Assembly: GCA_052380005.1 (NCBI GenBank)
Contig: JBQTCJ010000006.1
Direction: 5' to 3' (one strand)
Length of the DNA stretch: 64,000 nt
DNA from: Salinarimonas sp052380005
Lineage (GTDB): Bacteria; Pseudomonadota; Alphaproteobacteria; Rhizobiales; Beijerinckiaceae
Shown here: piece after piece, positions 21,464 to 29,366 of the stretch
Layout of the letters: each line of letters opens with the position of its first letter
How positions within the stretch are numbered: the first letter of the stretch is position 1
Made by a program: the position numbers and the translations under genes
Notes under the pieces: model-generated
The model's input: the letters and a program-made list of their open reading frames with translations, nothing else
What the model was told of the DNA's origin: nothing
Database searches by the model: none

Positions 21464-22681
21464 ATGAACGCCGTCACCACGACCGAGCGCCGCCCCCCCG
21501 CCGTCGAGTTCCGCGACCAGTTCACCAAGATGGAAGGCGAGATCGGGATGGCGCTCCCGGCGCACATCCCCGTTGAGCGGTTCATGCGCGTCGTGCTGAC
21601 GGCGGTGAACGGCAACCCCGATCTCCTCGCGGCCGATCGCCGAAGCCTGTTCTCGAGCGCCATGAAGGCGGCGCAGGACGGCCTCCTTCCGGACGGGCGC
21701 GACGGCGCGCTCGTGATCTACAACACCAAGGTCAAGGTGAAGAACCCCGAGACCGGGCGCGAAGAGAACGAGTGGATCAAGGCCGTTCAGTGGATGCCCA
21801 TGATCGGCGGCATCCTGAAGAAGGTCCGCAACAGCGGCGAGCTGAAGTCCATCCGGGCGCACGTCGTGCACGCGAAGGACCGCTTCGAGGTCGTGCTCGG
21901 CGACGAGGAGCGGATCGTGCACGAGCCCGTCGTCTTCGGCGAGCAGGGCCCGCCCATCGGCGCCTACGCCATCGCCGAGACGAGCGACGGCGGCGTGTAC
22001 CGCGAATTCATGTCCCGCGAGGAGATCGAGCGCGTGCGCAGCGTCTCGCGGGCGAAGGACAGCGGGCCGTGGTCGCAATGGTGGGGGGAGATGGCGCGCA
22101 AGACGGTCCTGCGCCGGCTGGCGAAGCGCCTGCCGATGTCGTCGGACCTCGACGACCTGATCCGCCGCGACGACGAGCTCTACGACTTCGAGGGGCAGCG
22201 CGAGGCGCGCCGGCCGCAGGCCTCCGGCCTCGCCGCCCGGCTCTCTGGCGCCCGCGGCCCCGGCTTCAACCACGCGCAGATCGAACGCACGGTAGCGGGC
22301 GACGAGACGCCCGCGCTCGAGCACGACGACATTCAGGAATCGCCCGCGCCCAACCAGGCCCCTGGCGCGGGCGCGGCGGGGGAAGCGGAGGGGGGTGGCA
22401 CGACCTCGCGCTCCCCCGCCGATACCTCTCCGGCCGCGCAGGCCGGTGACGCGGCGGGCCGCTCCGGGGAGGGCGACGACCTGCCCTCCCCGGAAGACAT
22501 CAAGGACTGGTGTCGGGAGAGCTCGGCATTCGAGATCGGATACCAGCACGGCACGAAGGGTCGCCCCGCCGCCCCGGATCAGGAGTGGAACGACGACGAG
22601 ACCGCGGACTACCGCCGCGGCCACGGGATCGGGAAGCGCGTGCGCGCGGCCGCCGCTCGCGAGACGGAGGGCGCGCGATGA
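21464..22681 (+). CDS. recT: RecT single-strand DNA annealing protein
   Basis: A 405-residue protein. Residues 10-210 follow the RecT family: MALPAHIPVERFMRVVLTAV, LFSSAMKAAQDGLLPDGRDGALV, VQWMPMIGGILKKVRNSGEL and the terminal MARKTVLRRLAKRLPMS. It would anneal complementary strands with the RecE-like nuclease in phage recombination. The C-terminal 150 residues are low-complexity Pro/Ala/Gly followed by a short conserved end (DWCRESSAFEIGYQHGTKG), longer than the usual 270-300 residues of the family. Its stop overlaps the next start (ATGA). Confidence 0.88.
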   Translation: MNAVTTTERRPPAVEFRDQFTKMEGEIGMALPAHIPVERFMRVVLTAVNGNPDLLAADRRSLFSSAMKAAQDGLLPDGRDGALVIYNTKVKVKNPETGREENEWIKAVQWMPMIGGILKKVRNSGELKSIRAHVVHAKDRFEVVLGDEERIVHEPVVFGEQGPPIGAYAIAETSDGGVYREFMSREEIERVRSVSRAKDSGPWSQWWGEMARKTVLRRLAKRLPMSSDLDDLIRRDDELYDFEGQREARRPQASGLAARLSGARGPGFNHAQIERTVAGDETPALEHDDIQESPAPNQAPGAGAAGEAEGGGTTSRSPADTSPAAQAGDAAGRSGEGDDLPSPEDIKDWCRESSAFEIGYQHGTKGRPAAPDQEWNDDETADYRRGHGIGKRVRAAAARETEGAR

Positions 22682-23307
22682 CGGAAGCCTACCCCCTCTC
22701 GTGGCCCGAAGGATGGCCGCGGACGCCGATCGGGAGGCGCATGGACGGGCGGGCGAAGTTCGTCCGGCACGACCGAAAAGCCCAGGCTGGGAAGACGGCC
22801 TACGACTGGACCTTCGGCGAGTCCCGAGATGCGCTCATGGGCGAGCTGTCGAAGCACGGCGCGCGGGGCATCGTGATCTCGACGAACCGCCAGCTTCGGC
22901 GCGACGGGCTCCCGCTCGCGTCCGGGCGCATCCCCGAAGACGACGGGGTGGCGATCTACTTCACCCGCGCGGGCCGGCCCCTGGCCATGGCCTGCGACCG
23001 CTTCCTCCGCGCGGAGCACAACATGCGCAGCTTGACGCTCGCGCTGGAGGCGATGCGCGCGCTTGAGCGCCACGGCGGCGGCGTGATGATGGAACGGGCC
23101 TACGCGGGCTTCGCGGCCCTGCCGTCGCCCGGCGCCGCGCGCCCCTGGCACGTCGTGCTCGGCGTGTCTCCGGTCGCCTCGGTCGACGAGATCCGGGCCG
23201 CGCATCGCCGCCTGATCAAGGAACACCACTCCGACCATGGCGGCTCCGATGACCGCGCCGCCGAGATCAACGCCGCCCGGGACGCGGGCGTGAGGGAGAG
23301 GGGCTGA
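22678..23307 (+). CDS. Phage J-domain protein
   Basis: A 209-residue member of a phage family that starts YPLSWPEGWPRTP and continues through SRDALMGELSKHGARGIVIST and GVAIYFTRAGRPLAMACDRF. The last 60 residues are a J domain (WHVVLGVSPVASVDEIRAAHRRLIKEHH). The usual HPD tripeptide that activates DnaK reads HSD here. It probably recruits or replaces a host chaperone during phage DNA metabolism; the N-terminal part has no known function. Confidence 0.75.
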   Translation: MTEAYPLSWPEGWPRTPIGRRMDGRAKFVRHDRKAQAGKTAYDWTFGESRDALMGELSKHGARGIVISTNRQLRRDGLPLASGRIPEDDGVAIYFTRAGRPLAMACDRFLRAEHNMRSLTLALEAMRALERHGGGVMMERAYAGFAALPSPGAARPWHVVLGVSPVASVDEIRAAHRRLIKEHHSDHGGSDDRAAEINAARDAGVRERG

Positions 23308-23309
23308 CC

Positions 23310-23573
23310 ATGGGCGACATAGCCGAGGATTGGCGCGAGTTCCGCGAGCACAAGCGCCGCCGGAACCGCGAGGCGGGCGACCGCAACATGGCGAGCGCCG
23401 ACCCGACCGGCTGGACGCAGCACACAGAATACCACTGGAGCCGGACTTACCAGGGCGATCGGTTGGACTTCTGGCCGAGCACGATGACGTTCCGGTTTCG
23501 AGGGGAGACGCACCACGGCAACGCGAATGACTTCATCAACGCCGCCCGGGATGCCGGGCTGAGGGAGGGCTGA
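23310..23573 (+). CDS. Hypothetical phage protein
   Basis: An 87-residue protein. It starts with a charged helix (AEDWREFREHKRRRNREAGDRN) and continues as a small beta domain with several aromatic residues (WTQHTEYHWSRTY, RLDFWPSTMTFRF). The ending NAARDAGLREG matches the end of the J-domain protein, so the 3' ends of the two genes may be related by duplication. No known function. Confidence 0.58.
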   Translation: MGDIAEDWREFREHKRRRNREAGDRNMASADPTGWTQHTEYHWSRTYQGDRLDFWPSTMTFRFRGETHHGNANDFINAARDAGLREG

Positions 23574-23575
23574 CC

Positions 23576-24586
23576 ATGGCCGAGAACAGCGCGATCGAGT
23601 GGACCGCCCACACCTTCAACCCGTGGATCGGCTGCGCCCATGTCGGTCCCGGCTGCGACCACTGCTATGCCGAAGCGCTGATGGACAAGCGCCACGGTCG
23701 CGCGCAGTGGGGAGGCCCCGGCAAGGGCGTCGGGACGCGGGTCCGGACGGCGCCGAGCACCTGGCGCCAGCCGCACGTCTGGAACCGCAAGGCTGCGGCT
23801 GCCGGCCGCCGCGAGCGCGTGTTCTGCGCGTCCCTCGCGGACGTGTTCGACAACGCGGTGCCCGACGAGTGGCGGGCGGATCTCGCGGCGCTCATCCTCG
23901 CGACGCCGTCGCTCGACTGGTTGCTTCTCACGAAACGCATCGGGAACGCGAGGGGCATGCTCCGCACGATGTTCCCTGCGGGCGTGCCGGCGAACGTCTG
24001 GCTAGGCGCCACTGTCGTGAACCAAGCCGAGGCCGATCGCGACGTGCCTAAACTTCTGCGAACGAAGGACAGGCTCAGTATATCTGTCGCGTTTTTGTCA
24101 TGCGAGCCGCTACTTGGTCCTATTGATCTCGCTCGGTGGCTGGAGACGTGGGAACATTGTAGCGCATGCGGCGCGGACTATCCAACGGATGAGGCGATCC
24201 CAGACGAAGAAGGCCACCCGAACGGTGCAGATCAGTGCGCAGTATGCGGCGACACCAATTGCATGACGACAACGTGGGGCTGGCGCGCGAAGCAGTTGAA
24301 GCTCGAAATCGGCAGCGAGGCTGCCGAAGATGTTCACAGTCGTTTCTGGTTGAACTGGATCATCGTCGGCGGCGAGAGCGGCGCCGGCGCCCGCCCGATG
24401 CATCCTGATTGGGCGCGGTCCCTGCGCGACCAGTGCGCCGCCGCGGGCGTGCCGTTCTTCATGAAGCAGATGAGCGGCGTCCGGAAGCCGCTTCCGCCGA
24501 TACCGGATGACCTGATGGTCCGGGAGTTCCCGCGGGTGCACGGGGCCGATCCCGCTCCCGCGTCGCTCTTCGGCGGGGAGGGCTGA
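23576..24586 (+). CDS. DUF5131 (phage Gp37/Gp68) family protein
   Basis: A 336-residue protein of the Gp37/Gp68 family. The N-terminus has IEWTAHTFNPWIGCAHVGPGCDHCYAE, whose Cys spacing (CX7CX2C) recalls radical SAM proteins; WNRK, VFCASLADVFD, DWLLLTKR and WLGATV follow. The end has WIIVGGESGAGARPMH and PFFMKQ, also typical. A segment near residues 160-255 contains two Cys pairs (CSACGADYP and CAVCGDTNC) and is encoded by DNA with less G+C than its surroundings, so it may be an exchanged or inserted domain. The biochemical function is not established. Confidence 0.8.
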   Translation: MAENSAIEWTAHTFNPWIGCAHVGPGCDHCYAEALMDKRHGRAQWGGPGKGVGTRVRTAPSTWRQPHVWNRKAAAAGRRERVFCASLADVFDNAVPDEWRADLAALILATPSLDWLLLTKRIGNARGMLRTMFPAGVPANVWLGATVVNQAEADRDVPKLLRTKDRLSISVAFLSCEPLLGPIDLARWLETWEHCSACGADYPTDEAIPDEEGHPNGADQCAVCGDTNCMTTTWGWRAKQLKLEIGSEAAEDVHSRFWLNWIIVGGESGAGARPMHPDWARSLRDQCAAAGVPFFMKQMSGVRKPLPPIPDDLMVREFPRVHGADPAPASLFGGEG

Positions 24587-24588
24587 CC

Positions 24589-25014
24589 ATGGCGCGCCCG
24601 ACCTGCCCGTCATGCGGCAAGCCCGCTGAGGAGCGCCGCACCCGCTATGGCGTCCGCCATTCGTGCTGCGGGCTCCATTCGTGGGGTGGGCGCCCGCTCG
24701 TTTCGCAGGCCGTCCACGACGCCCGCCAGCGGGCGCACGCCGCCTTCGATCCGCTGTGGCAGCGCGCAGAGGAAGCCTATCAGCTCGCCGAGCCCGCGGG
24801 GCCGGAGCGCGACCAAGCCGTGAAACGCATTCGCCGGACGGCCCGGAATCGAGCCTACGAGTACATCTCGCACGTGACCGGGATGCCCGAGCCCGAGTGC
24901 CATATGTCCGCGCAGGACGATCTCGCGAAGCTCGCGGCGATCGAAGCGGTGGCGCTCGGCGCCTCGCCGGCCATCGTCCGCGCGTGGTGGAAGAGCCGCG
25001 GGGAGGCCGCCTGA
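24589..25014 (+). CDS. Zinc-finger-containing phage protein (DUF3268-like)
   Basis: A 141-residue protein. The first 40 residues have CPSCGKPAEE, then a Cys pair (CCGLHSWGG), like the DUF3268 zinc-finger domain that often accompanies Gp37/Gp68 proteins. GRPLVSQAVHDARQRAHAAFDPLW and the rest of the chain are helical. It starts two bases after the DUF5131 stop and overlaps the next gene by one base (TGATG). Function unknown. Confidence 0.65.
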   Translation: MARPTCPSCGKPAEERRTRYGVRHSCCGLHSWGGRPLVSQAVHDARQRAHAAFDPLWQRAEEAYQLAEPAGPERDQAVKRIRRTARNRAYEYISHVTGMPEPECHMSAQDDLAKLAAIEAVALGASPAIVRAWWKSRGEAA

Positions 25015-25568
25015 TGCCCCCGCGCCCGCCCCGCCGCGCCGTCCCGCTCGCCGTCCAGGTCCAGGTGGCGAAGCGCCAGCTCGCCGAGCTGATGATCCGG
25101 CTCGGGATGATCCCGGTCGTCGTGATGGAGGACGGGACGGAGCGGGACGCGCGGCCCGATGAGGTGGCGCTGGATCTCGACCACACGCCCGCGCTCGGGA
25201 TGCGCCCGGTTAACGCGGACGGGACCGACTACGACCCACCCCAGCACGACCCGGGCGCGCTCGTGTGGCGCCCGCAGGTGGCGATCAAGGGGATGCAGGG
25301 GCATCGGGAGAAGACGCACGGCCGGCGTCTCGGCGAGAGCCGGAACGCCCGGCGCGAGCCCGGCGACGTGACGATGATCGCGAAGGCCCGCCGGGTCGAG
25401 AAGGCGAACGCCGAGTTCCGCGCCCGGCTCCTGGCGAAGGTGGACCCGGACGCCGAGCCTCCGCCGGCCCGCAAGCGGAAGCACACCATCCCGAGCCGTC
25501 CTTTCCCGACCGGGAAGCGGCCGATGAGAACCCGCGCTCTCCGCGAGCGCACGACGGAAGGACGATGA
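25014..25568 (+). CDS. HNH-like phage protein
   Basis: A 184-residue basic protein. The segment VALDLDHTPALGMR, followed 50 residues later by REKTHGRRLGESRNAR, recalls the Asp-His core and the HxxKT end of HNH nucleases, but the zinc cysteines are missing and I cannot confirm the fold. The C-terminus is strongly basic and proline-rich. It overlaps both neighbours in the operon. Confidence 0.5.
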   Translation: MPPRPPRRAVPLAVQVQVAKRQLAELMIRLGMIPVVVMEDGTERDARPDEVALDLDHTPALGMRPVNADGTDYDPPQHDPGALVWRPQVAIKGMQGHREKTHGRRLGESRNARREPGDVTMIAKARRVEKANAEFRARLLAKVDPDAEPPPARKRKHTIPSRPFPTGKRPMRTRALRERTTEGR

Positions 25569-26440
25569 CGATGACGAGAGAGCAAGAAATTCGCGAGCGG
25601 CTGCGCGAGCCCATTGGGCTGGACCTGTCGGACGCGGCAGTCGGTGCGCTCGCTGATGAGCTCGGGGTGCTTCACCATCGCGCCGAGAGCACCCGTGAGG
25701 CGGTGAAGAGCGTCATCCAGCGCGTCGAGGCGCTGGAGCGGGCCTCCGGTGCGCCAGCCGCTACGAGCTCGCCCCCGGTCACCGATGCCGTCACTGAGTT
25801 GATCGCGGCGGCGGAGGCGGTGATCGCACGCCTCGACGCTGGCCCCAGTGCCACCGGCACGATGCCGTGGGGGCGCCTCCGCTCTGCTCTCAACCTCGCG
25901 AAGGGGGCGGCCCCCGTCCCGGCACCCCCGAGCGCAGTGGATGCCGTCGTCGAGGCGGCGCGGGCGTTGATCGTCGCGGACCACAAGACCGAGGGCTCGG
26001 CGCCCGATGCGGCTTGGGATGCCCTCGCGAACGCTCTCGCCGCCTACGACGCGGCCCCGCGCGAGCCCGCCCTCGACGCCAAGGACGTCGAGATCGCGAG
26101 GCTGCGCAGTCAGATCGCCCGCCTCAAGGAGACCCAGCGCCGCCTTTACGACGGCGAGCACGTACGGCTTCTTGAGGAAGCGCAGGCCGAGACCGCCCGG
26201 CTGCGCGCCGCGCTGGAGCCGTTCGCGAAAGCGGCGGGCATCAAGCTGTGCGGCGAGTGGCGCGACGACGAGCGGTTCTCGCAGACCGACGTCGGCTCCT
26301 ACCTCACATTCGGCGATCTCCGCCGCGCCGCCGCTGCCCTCGACGGCGTGCCGCGTGTCGCCGACATCCTCGCCGCCGAGCTGAAGTGGCCGACGACAGA
26401 AGAGCGCGCGGCGGCCGAACCCAAAGAGGATACGCGATGA
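25565..26440 (+). CDS. Hypothetical coiled-coil phage protein
   Basis: A 291-residue protein. Residues 40-120 and 125-165 are Ala-rich helices, residues 170-225 form a coiled coil (EIARLRSQIARLKETQRRLYDG), and the C-terminal 70 residues include FAKAAGIKLCGEWRDDERFSQ, a short globular unit. It shares four-base overlaps with the neighbours. Function unknown. Confidence 0.5.
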   Translation: MTMTREQEIRERLREPIGLDLSDAAVGALADELGVLHHRAESTREAVKSVIQRVEALERASGAPAATSSPPVTDAVTELIAAAEAVIARLDAGPSATGTMPWGRLRSALNLAKGAAPVPAPPSAVDAVVEAARALIVADHKTEGSAPDAAWDALANALAAYDAAPREPALDAKDVEIARLRSQIARLKETQRRLYDGEHVRLLEEAQAETARLRAALEPFAKAAGIKLCGEWRDDERFSQTDVGSYLTFGDLRRAAAALDGVPRVADILAAELKWPTTEERAAAEPKEDTR

Positions 26441-26637
26441 CCGAGACCGACGACACGATGCTGACGATCGATGAGGCTGCGACCCGGCTCGGGATGCACC
26501 GCGCGACCGTGTTCCGGCGCATCAACGAGGGCAAGCTCGCTGTGGCCCGTGATGGGAGATGGGTGCGCATCCGCCTTGGCGAGATTCGCCGCTACGTCGC
26601 TGCGCAGACGAAGGCCTCCCATTCGATGGCGAGCTGA
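26437..26637 (+). CDS. xis: Excisionase (MerR-type helix-turn-helix)
   Basis: A 66-residue protein with the excisionase/MerR-like winged HTH used by AlpA/Xis proteins: LTIDEAATRLGMHRATVFRRINEGKL then GRWVRIRLGEIRRYV. It begins inside the stop of the previous gene (ATGA). Its 3' end overlaps the 3' end of the convergent integrase gene by 46 bases. It should bend DNA at the attachment site and steer the integrase to excision. It could instead regulate the integrase. Confidence 0.75.
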   Translation: MTETDDTMLTIDEAATRLGMHRATVFRRINEGKLAVARDGRWVRIRLGEIRRYVAAQTKASHSMAS

Positions 26638-27770
26638 CGGCGGCGCGCCAGCGCGTCGCCTCTTCGATACGCCCGCTCCGTCTCGTCACCGACGACGTGC
26701 GCGAGCGCAGCCTCGATGATCTCCCGCGGATGTGCCGTGGCGTCGCCTGCCCAATCCCGGAACGAGGAACGGAAGCCGTGCACGGTGTACTCGCCCAGCC
26801 CCATGCGCTTCAGTACGGCCGAGAGGGTCATGTCGCTCATCGGCCCGCCGCGGGGCGCCGGGAACACGAGCCCGTCTTTGCCGGCGCGCGGGCGGACGAA
26901 TTCGAGGATCGCCAGGGCTCGAGGTGCGAGGGGGACGCGATGCACCCGGCCGCTCTTCATGCGCTCGGCGGGAACGGTCCACAGCGCGCTCTCGACGTCG
27001 AGCTCGCGCCACGTCATGCCCCGCACCTCGCCCGATCGCGCGGCCGTGAGGATGAGGAATTCCAGCGCGAGCGGCGCGAGCCCGTGGCGCGCCCGAAGGT
27101 CTCGCACGAAGGCCGGCACCTCCCGCCAGGGCATCGCCGCGTGATGGCCGCGCGCAAGCTTCCGCGGGGCCGGGAGGATCATCCGCAGATGGCCGGCCCA
27201 GCGCGCCGGGTTCTCGCCCTCGCGCAGCCCCTCGACGCGGCCAGCGTCGAGGATGCGTTCGATCCGAGCGCGCAGCCGGCTCGCCGTCTCGGGCTTCGTG
27301 TGCCACAGGGGCCGGAGCGCGCGCAGAACGGCCTCGGTATCGACGTCCGCGATCGGGGATGCCCAGATCCCGGCCGCGTGCTGCTCAAGCGTCTGCCGCC
27401 ACTGCCGTCGGTGGACCGGGGAGCGCCATTCTCTCTCGTGCATCGCGATGAATCGCTCGGCGACCTCTCCGAAGGTGGGGCGGTGGACGGGCTGTGGTGG
27501 GGCGGCACGGGCGGCGATGGGGTCGCGCCCCTCCGCGACGATCGCTCGGGCTTCCGCGGCCATCTCGCGCGCGCGGGAGAGCTTCACGGCCTGGACGGAG
27601 CCGAGCCCCATCTCGCGACGCTTGCCGTTGAGGCGGTAGAGGAACACCCACCGCTTCGCGCCGGCCGGGTCCACCAGGAGATAGAGGTTGCCGCCGTCGG
27701 CGTGGCGCCCCGGCGCCGTGATGGTCGCGACCTCGCGCGCCGTGAGCCTGTTGAGGGTCCGCCCCACCAC
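26592..27770 (-). CDS. int: Tyrosine integrase (phage/P4-type site-specific recombinase)
   Basis: A 392-residue integrase. Residues 1-90 are the DUF4102-like arm-binding domain (ITAPGRHADGGNLYLLV, GKRREMGLG), residues 95-190 the core-binding domain, and the C-terminal half the catalytic domain with Arg245 (LTAARSGEVR), His331 and Arg334 (HGFR), His358 and nucleophile Tyr368 (ETERAYRR). A GTG start at 27770 (or 27767) was chosen because GGGAGG precedes it; the ATG-started upstream extension runs into the tRNA and is not credible. The gene lies 158 bases from the tRNA-Ser 3' end, the normal place for an integrase that uses this tRNA as attachment site. Confidence 0.92.
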   Translation of the reverse strand: MVGRTLNRLTAREVATITAPGRHADGGNLYLLVDPAGAKRWVFLYRLNGKRREMGLGSVQAVKLSRAREMAAEARAIVAEGRDPIAARAAPPQPVHRPTFGEVAERFIAMHEREWRSPVHRRQWRQTLEQHAAGIWASPIADVDTEAVLRALRPLWHTKPETASRLRARIERILDAGRVEGLREGENPARWAGHLRMILPAPRKLARGHHAAMPWREVPAFVRDLRARHGLAPLALEFLILTAARSGEVRGMTWRELDVESALWTVPAERMKSGRVHRVPLAPRALAILEFVRPRAGKDGLVFPAPRGGPMSDMTLSAVLKRMGLGEYTVHGFRSSFRDWAGDATAHPREIIEAALAHVVGDETERAYRRGDALARRRQLAIEWEAFVCAAT

Positions 27771-27809
27771 CGCCTCCCGCTCACCCCACCGCGCGCCCCA
27801 CTTCCGGCT

Positions 27810-27914
27810 TGCGATCCGGGGCGACGGCCTGCGACTGTGAGCGACGGGAATAGCGTGCCGATGCGGGGCTCGGCAAGGCGTTCGTGCGACTGTCTGCGAT
27901 TGCGTGCGACGTGC
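27810..27914. promoter_or_regulatory. Direct repeats of TGCGAY, likely integrase arm sites
   Basis: TGCGA[C/T] occurs at 27810, 27830, 27885, 27895 and 27905. The last three are exactly 10 bp apart (TGCGACTGTC, TGCGATTGCG, TGCGACGTGC) and lie between the integrase start and the tRNA-Ser 3' end. That is where arm-type sites or excisionase sites are expected. The same repeats may regulate the integrase promoter. Confidence 0.5.
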
Positions 27915-27927
27915 TGCAACGGTAGAG

Positions 27928-28017
27928 TGGCGGACAGGGCGGGATTCGAACCCGCGATACGGTTTCCCGTATACACACTTTCCAGGCGTGCGCCTTAAAC
28001 CACTCGGCCACCTGTCC
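27928..28017 (-). tRNA. tRNA-Ser (anticodon GGA), probable attachment site
   Basis: The minus strand folds as a class II tRNA: acceptor GGACAGG/CCTGTCC, D arm with GAGTGGTTTAAGGC, anticodon stem CACGC/GTGTG with loop CTGGAAA (anticodon GGA), a long variable arm (TATACGGGAAACCGTAT) and T arm GCGGGTTCGAATCCCGC, ending GCCA. The gene is complete. Its 3' end faces the integrase, so the crossover probably lies in the T arm or acceptor stem around 27928-27960. A partial copy of this 3' end is expected at the other end of the element. Confidence 0.95.
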
Positions 28018-28131
28018 GCGTCGCGGGGGGCGCCGGATATGGGAACGGCCGCCCGCGGAGGCTCTCCATATATCCGGGGGCGGCCGCGACGCAAGCCCCA
28101 TTGCCGAGGCACGCGACGCGTCTCGCCCATG

Positions 28132-28179
28132 TCTGCCCCGTCGTCTGCCCCGTCGTCTGCCCCGTCGCCTGCCCCATCC
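28132..28179. repeat. Four tandem copies of a 12-bp unit
   Basis: TCTGCCCCGTCG occurs three times without change at 28132, 28144 and 28156, followed by a variant at 28168. It lies between the tRNA-Ser gene and the first chromosomal protein gene. It looks like simple tandem duplication and has no clear role. Confidence 0.75.
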
Positions 28180-28290
28180 CTCGCCCCCGTCATGCGGGAG
28201 AGCGTGGCCGCATTTCGCTGTTGCGCGGCCGGCGCGGGCGGGTAAGGCTTGCGGCATCTTCGTGTCCTCAGCGTTCGCGAGCGTCGTCCC

Positions 28291-28614
28291 ATGATCCGTT
28301 TTCTCGTGCGTGTCCTCGGCCTGCTCCTCGTCGCGGCGGGGTTCGTGGGGCTCGTGGTGGACGGCACGCGCTCGATCGCCAACCACGAGATCGCCTTCAC
28401 GCCGCTCGGCGAGGTGCTGTTCCAGGCCTTCCCGCAGAGCTTCCCCATGCTCGAGCCCGCGATCACGCGCCACGTCTCGCCCGTGCTGTGGGACCCGGTG
28501 CTGCTGACGCTGCTGCTCTGGCCGGCGTCGATCGTGGCCTTCGTGCTCGGCGCGATCCTCTTGTGGCTCTCCCAGAAGCGGCCGGAGCCCGTGGGCTACC
28601 TCACGGAGCGGTGA
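28291..28614 (+). CDS. Small two-segment membrane protein of unknown function
   Basis: A 107-residue inner membrane protein. Hydrophobic segments are residues 3-25 (FLVRVLGLLLVAAGFVGLVV) and about 75-97 (LLTLLLWPASIVAFVLGAILL), joined by a loop with NHEIAFTPLGEVLF. It ends WLSQKRPEPVGYLTER. It is similar to short hypothetical proteins of Hyphomicrobiales but I know no function. The start at MIRFLV avoids a charged upstream extension. Confidence 0.62.
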   Translation: MIRFLVRVLGLLLVAAGFVGLVVDGTRSIANHEIAFTPLGEVLFQAFPQSFPMLEPAITRHVSPVLWDPVLLTLLLWPASIVAFVLGAILLWLSQKRPEPVGYLTER

Positions 28615-28682
28615 GGCGTCCGCCCCTCGAAACGCCGGGCGCGCAGGGCCATATGGCGCAGGACGTCACGAGGAGGCCCTTC

Positions 28683-29363
28683 ATGTTCTTCATGCGCAAG
28701 AAGACCACGATCCCGACACCCGCCGAGGCGCTGCCGGGCCGCGACCGCCCGATCCCGACGGCCGAGCGCCACCACGTCTCCGGGCGCCCGCTGCAGGGGC
28801 CGTACCCGGAGGGCGCGGCGATCGCCGATTTCGGGCTCGGTTGTTTCTGGGGCGCCGAGCGCGCCTTCTGGAAGCTGCCGGGCGTGTGGGTCACCGCCGT
28901 GGGCTACGCGGCCGGGCACACGCCGAACCCGACCTACGAGGAGGTCTGCTCGGGCATGACCGGCCACAACGAGGTCGTGCGCGTCGTCTACGATCCGGCG
29001 GAGATCTCCTACGAGCGGCTGCTCGGGGCCTTCTTCGAGAGCCACGACCCGACCCAGGGCATGCGCCAGGGCAACGACGTCGGCACGCAGTACCGCTCCG
29101 GCATCTACGTCCACGGCGAGGGCCAACGCCGGGCGGCGGAGGCGGCGCGCGCAGCCTACGGCGAGCGTCTGGGCGCGGCGGGCTTCCCCGCGATCACGAC
29201 CGAGATCCGCGAGGCCGGGCCGTTCTACTTCGCCGAGGACTACCACCAGCAATATCTCGCCAAGAACCCCGGGGGCTATTGCGGGCTCGGCGGGACCGGC
29301 GTCTCCTGCCCGGTGGGCGTAGGTGTGGGCGTGGGCGTGGGCGTGAGCGCCGCGGAGGCGTGA
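28683..29363 (+). CDS. msrA: Peptide methionine sulfoxide reductase MsrA
   Basis: A 226-residue enzyme that reduces the S form of methionine sulfoxide in proteins. The catalytic motif GCFWG is near residue 55, followed by VGYAAGHTPNPTYEEVCSGMTGHNE, RLLGAFFESHDPTQGMRQGNDVGTQYRS and FYFAEDYHQQYLAKNP, all characteristic. The C-terminus has the resolving Cys region (GYCGLGGTGVSCP) and then an odd run of alternating Val-Gly (five VG pairs), from a GTGGGC repeat. A 45-residue N-terminal extension precedes the core, as in several alphaproteobacterial MsrA proteins. Confidence 0.93.
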   Translation: MFFMRKKTTIPTPAEALPGRDRPIPTAERHHVSGRPLQGPYPEGAAIADFGLGCFWGAERAFWKLPGVWVTAVGYAAGHTPNPTYEEVCSGMTGHNEVVRVVYDPAEISYERLLGAFFESHDPTQGMRQGNDVGTQYRSGIYVHGEGQRRAAEAARAAYGERLGAAGFPAITTEIREAGPFYFAEDYHQQYLAKNPGGYCGLGGTGVSCPVGVGVGVGVGVSAAEA

Positions 29364-29366
29364 GCC

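Larger units (their letters stand above)
1..27938. mobile_element. Early region of a prophage or phage-like integrative element, left end outside the window
   Basis: The block joins a CI-like repressor and Cro-like protein, two divergent operons of short overlapping genes, RecE/RecT recombination genes, a RepA-type helicase, DNA methyltransferases, an excisionase and a tyrosine integrase that abuts the 3' end of a tRNA-Ser gene. This is the layout of a temperate phage early region integrated in a tRNA gene. No capsid, tail, terminase or lysis gene is seen, so the late half should lie left of position 1. I found no second copy of the tRNA-Ser 3' end in the window, so the element is longer than what is shown. 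The right edge is placed inside the acceptor stem of the tRNA; the exact core is unknown. Confidence 0.88.

Noticed and set aside
28132..28179. Possible CRISPR-like array
   Set aside because: Units are 12 bp with no spacers; this is a simple tandem repeat. No cas gene is present.
27771..28466. N-terminal extension of the integrase frame through the tRNA-Ser
   Set aside because: The extension translates the tRNA and tandem repeats; a GTG with GGGAGG before it gives the expected integrase start.
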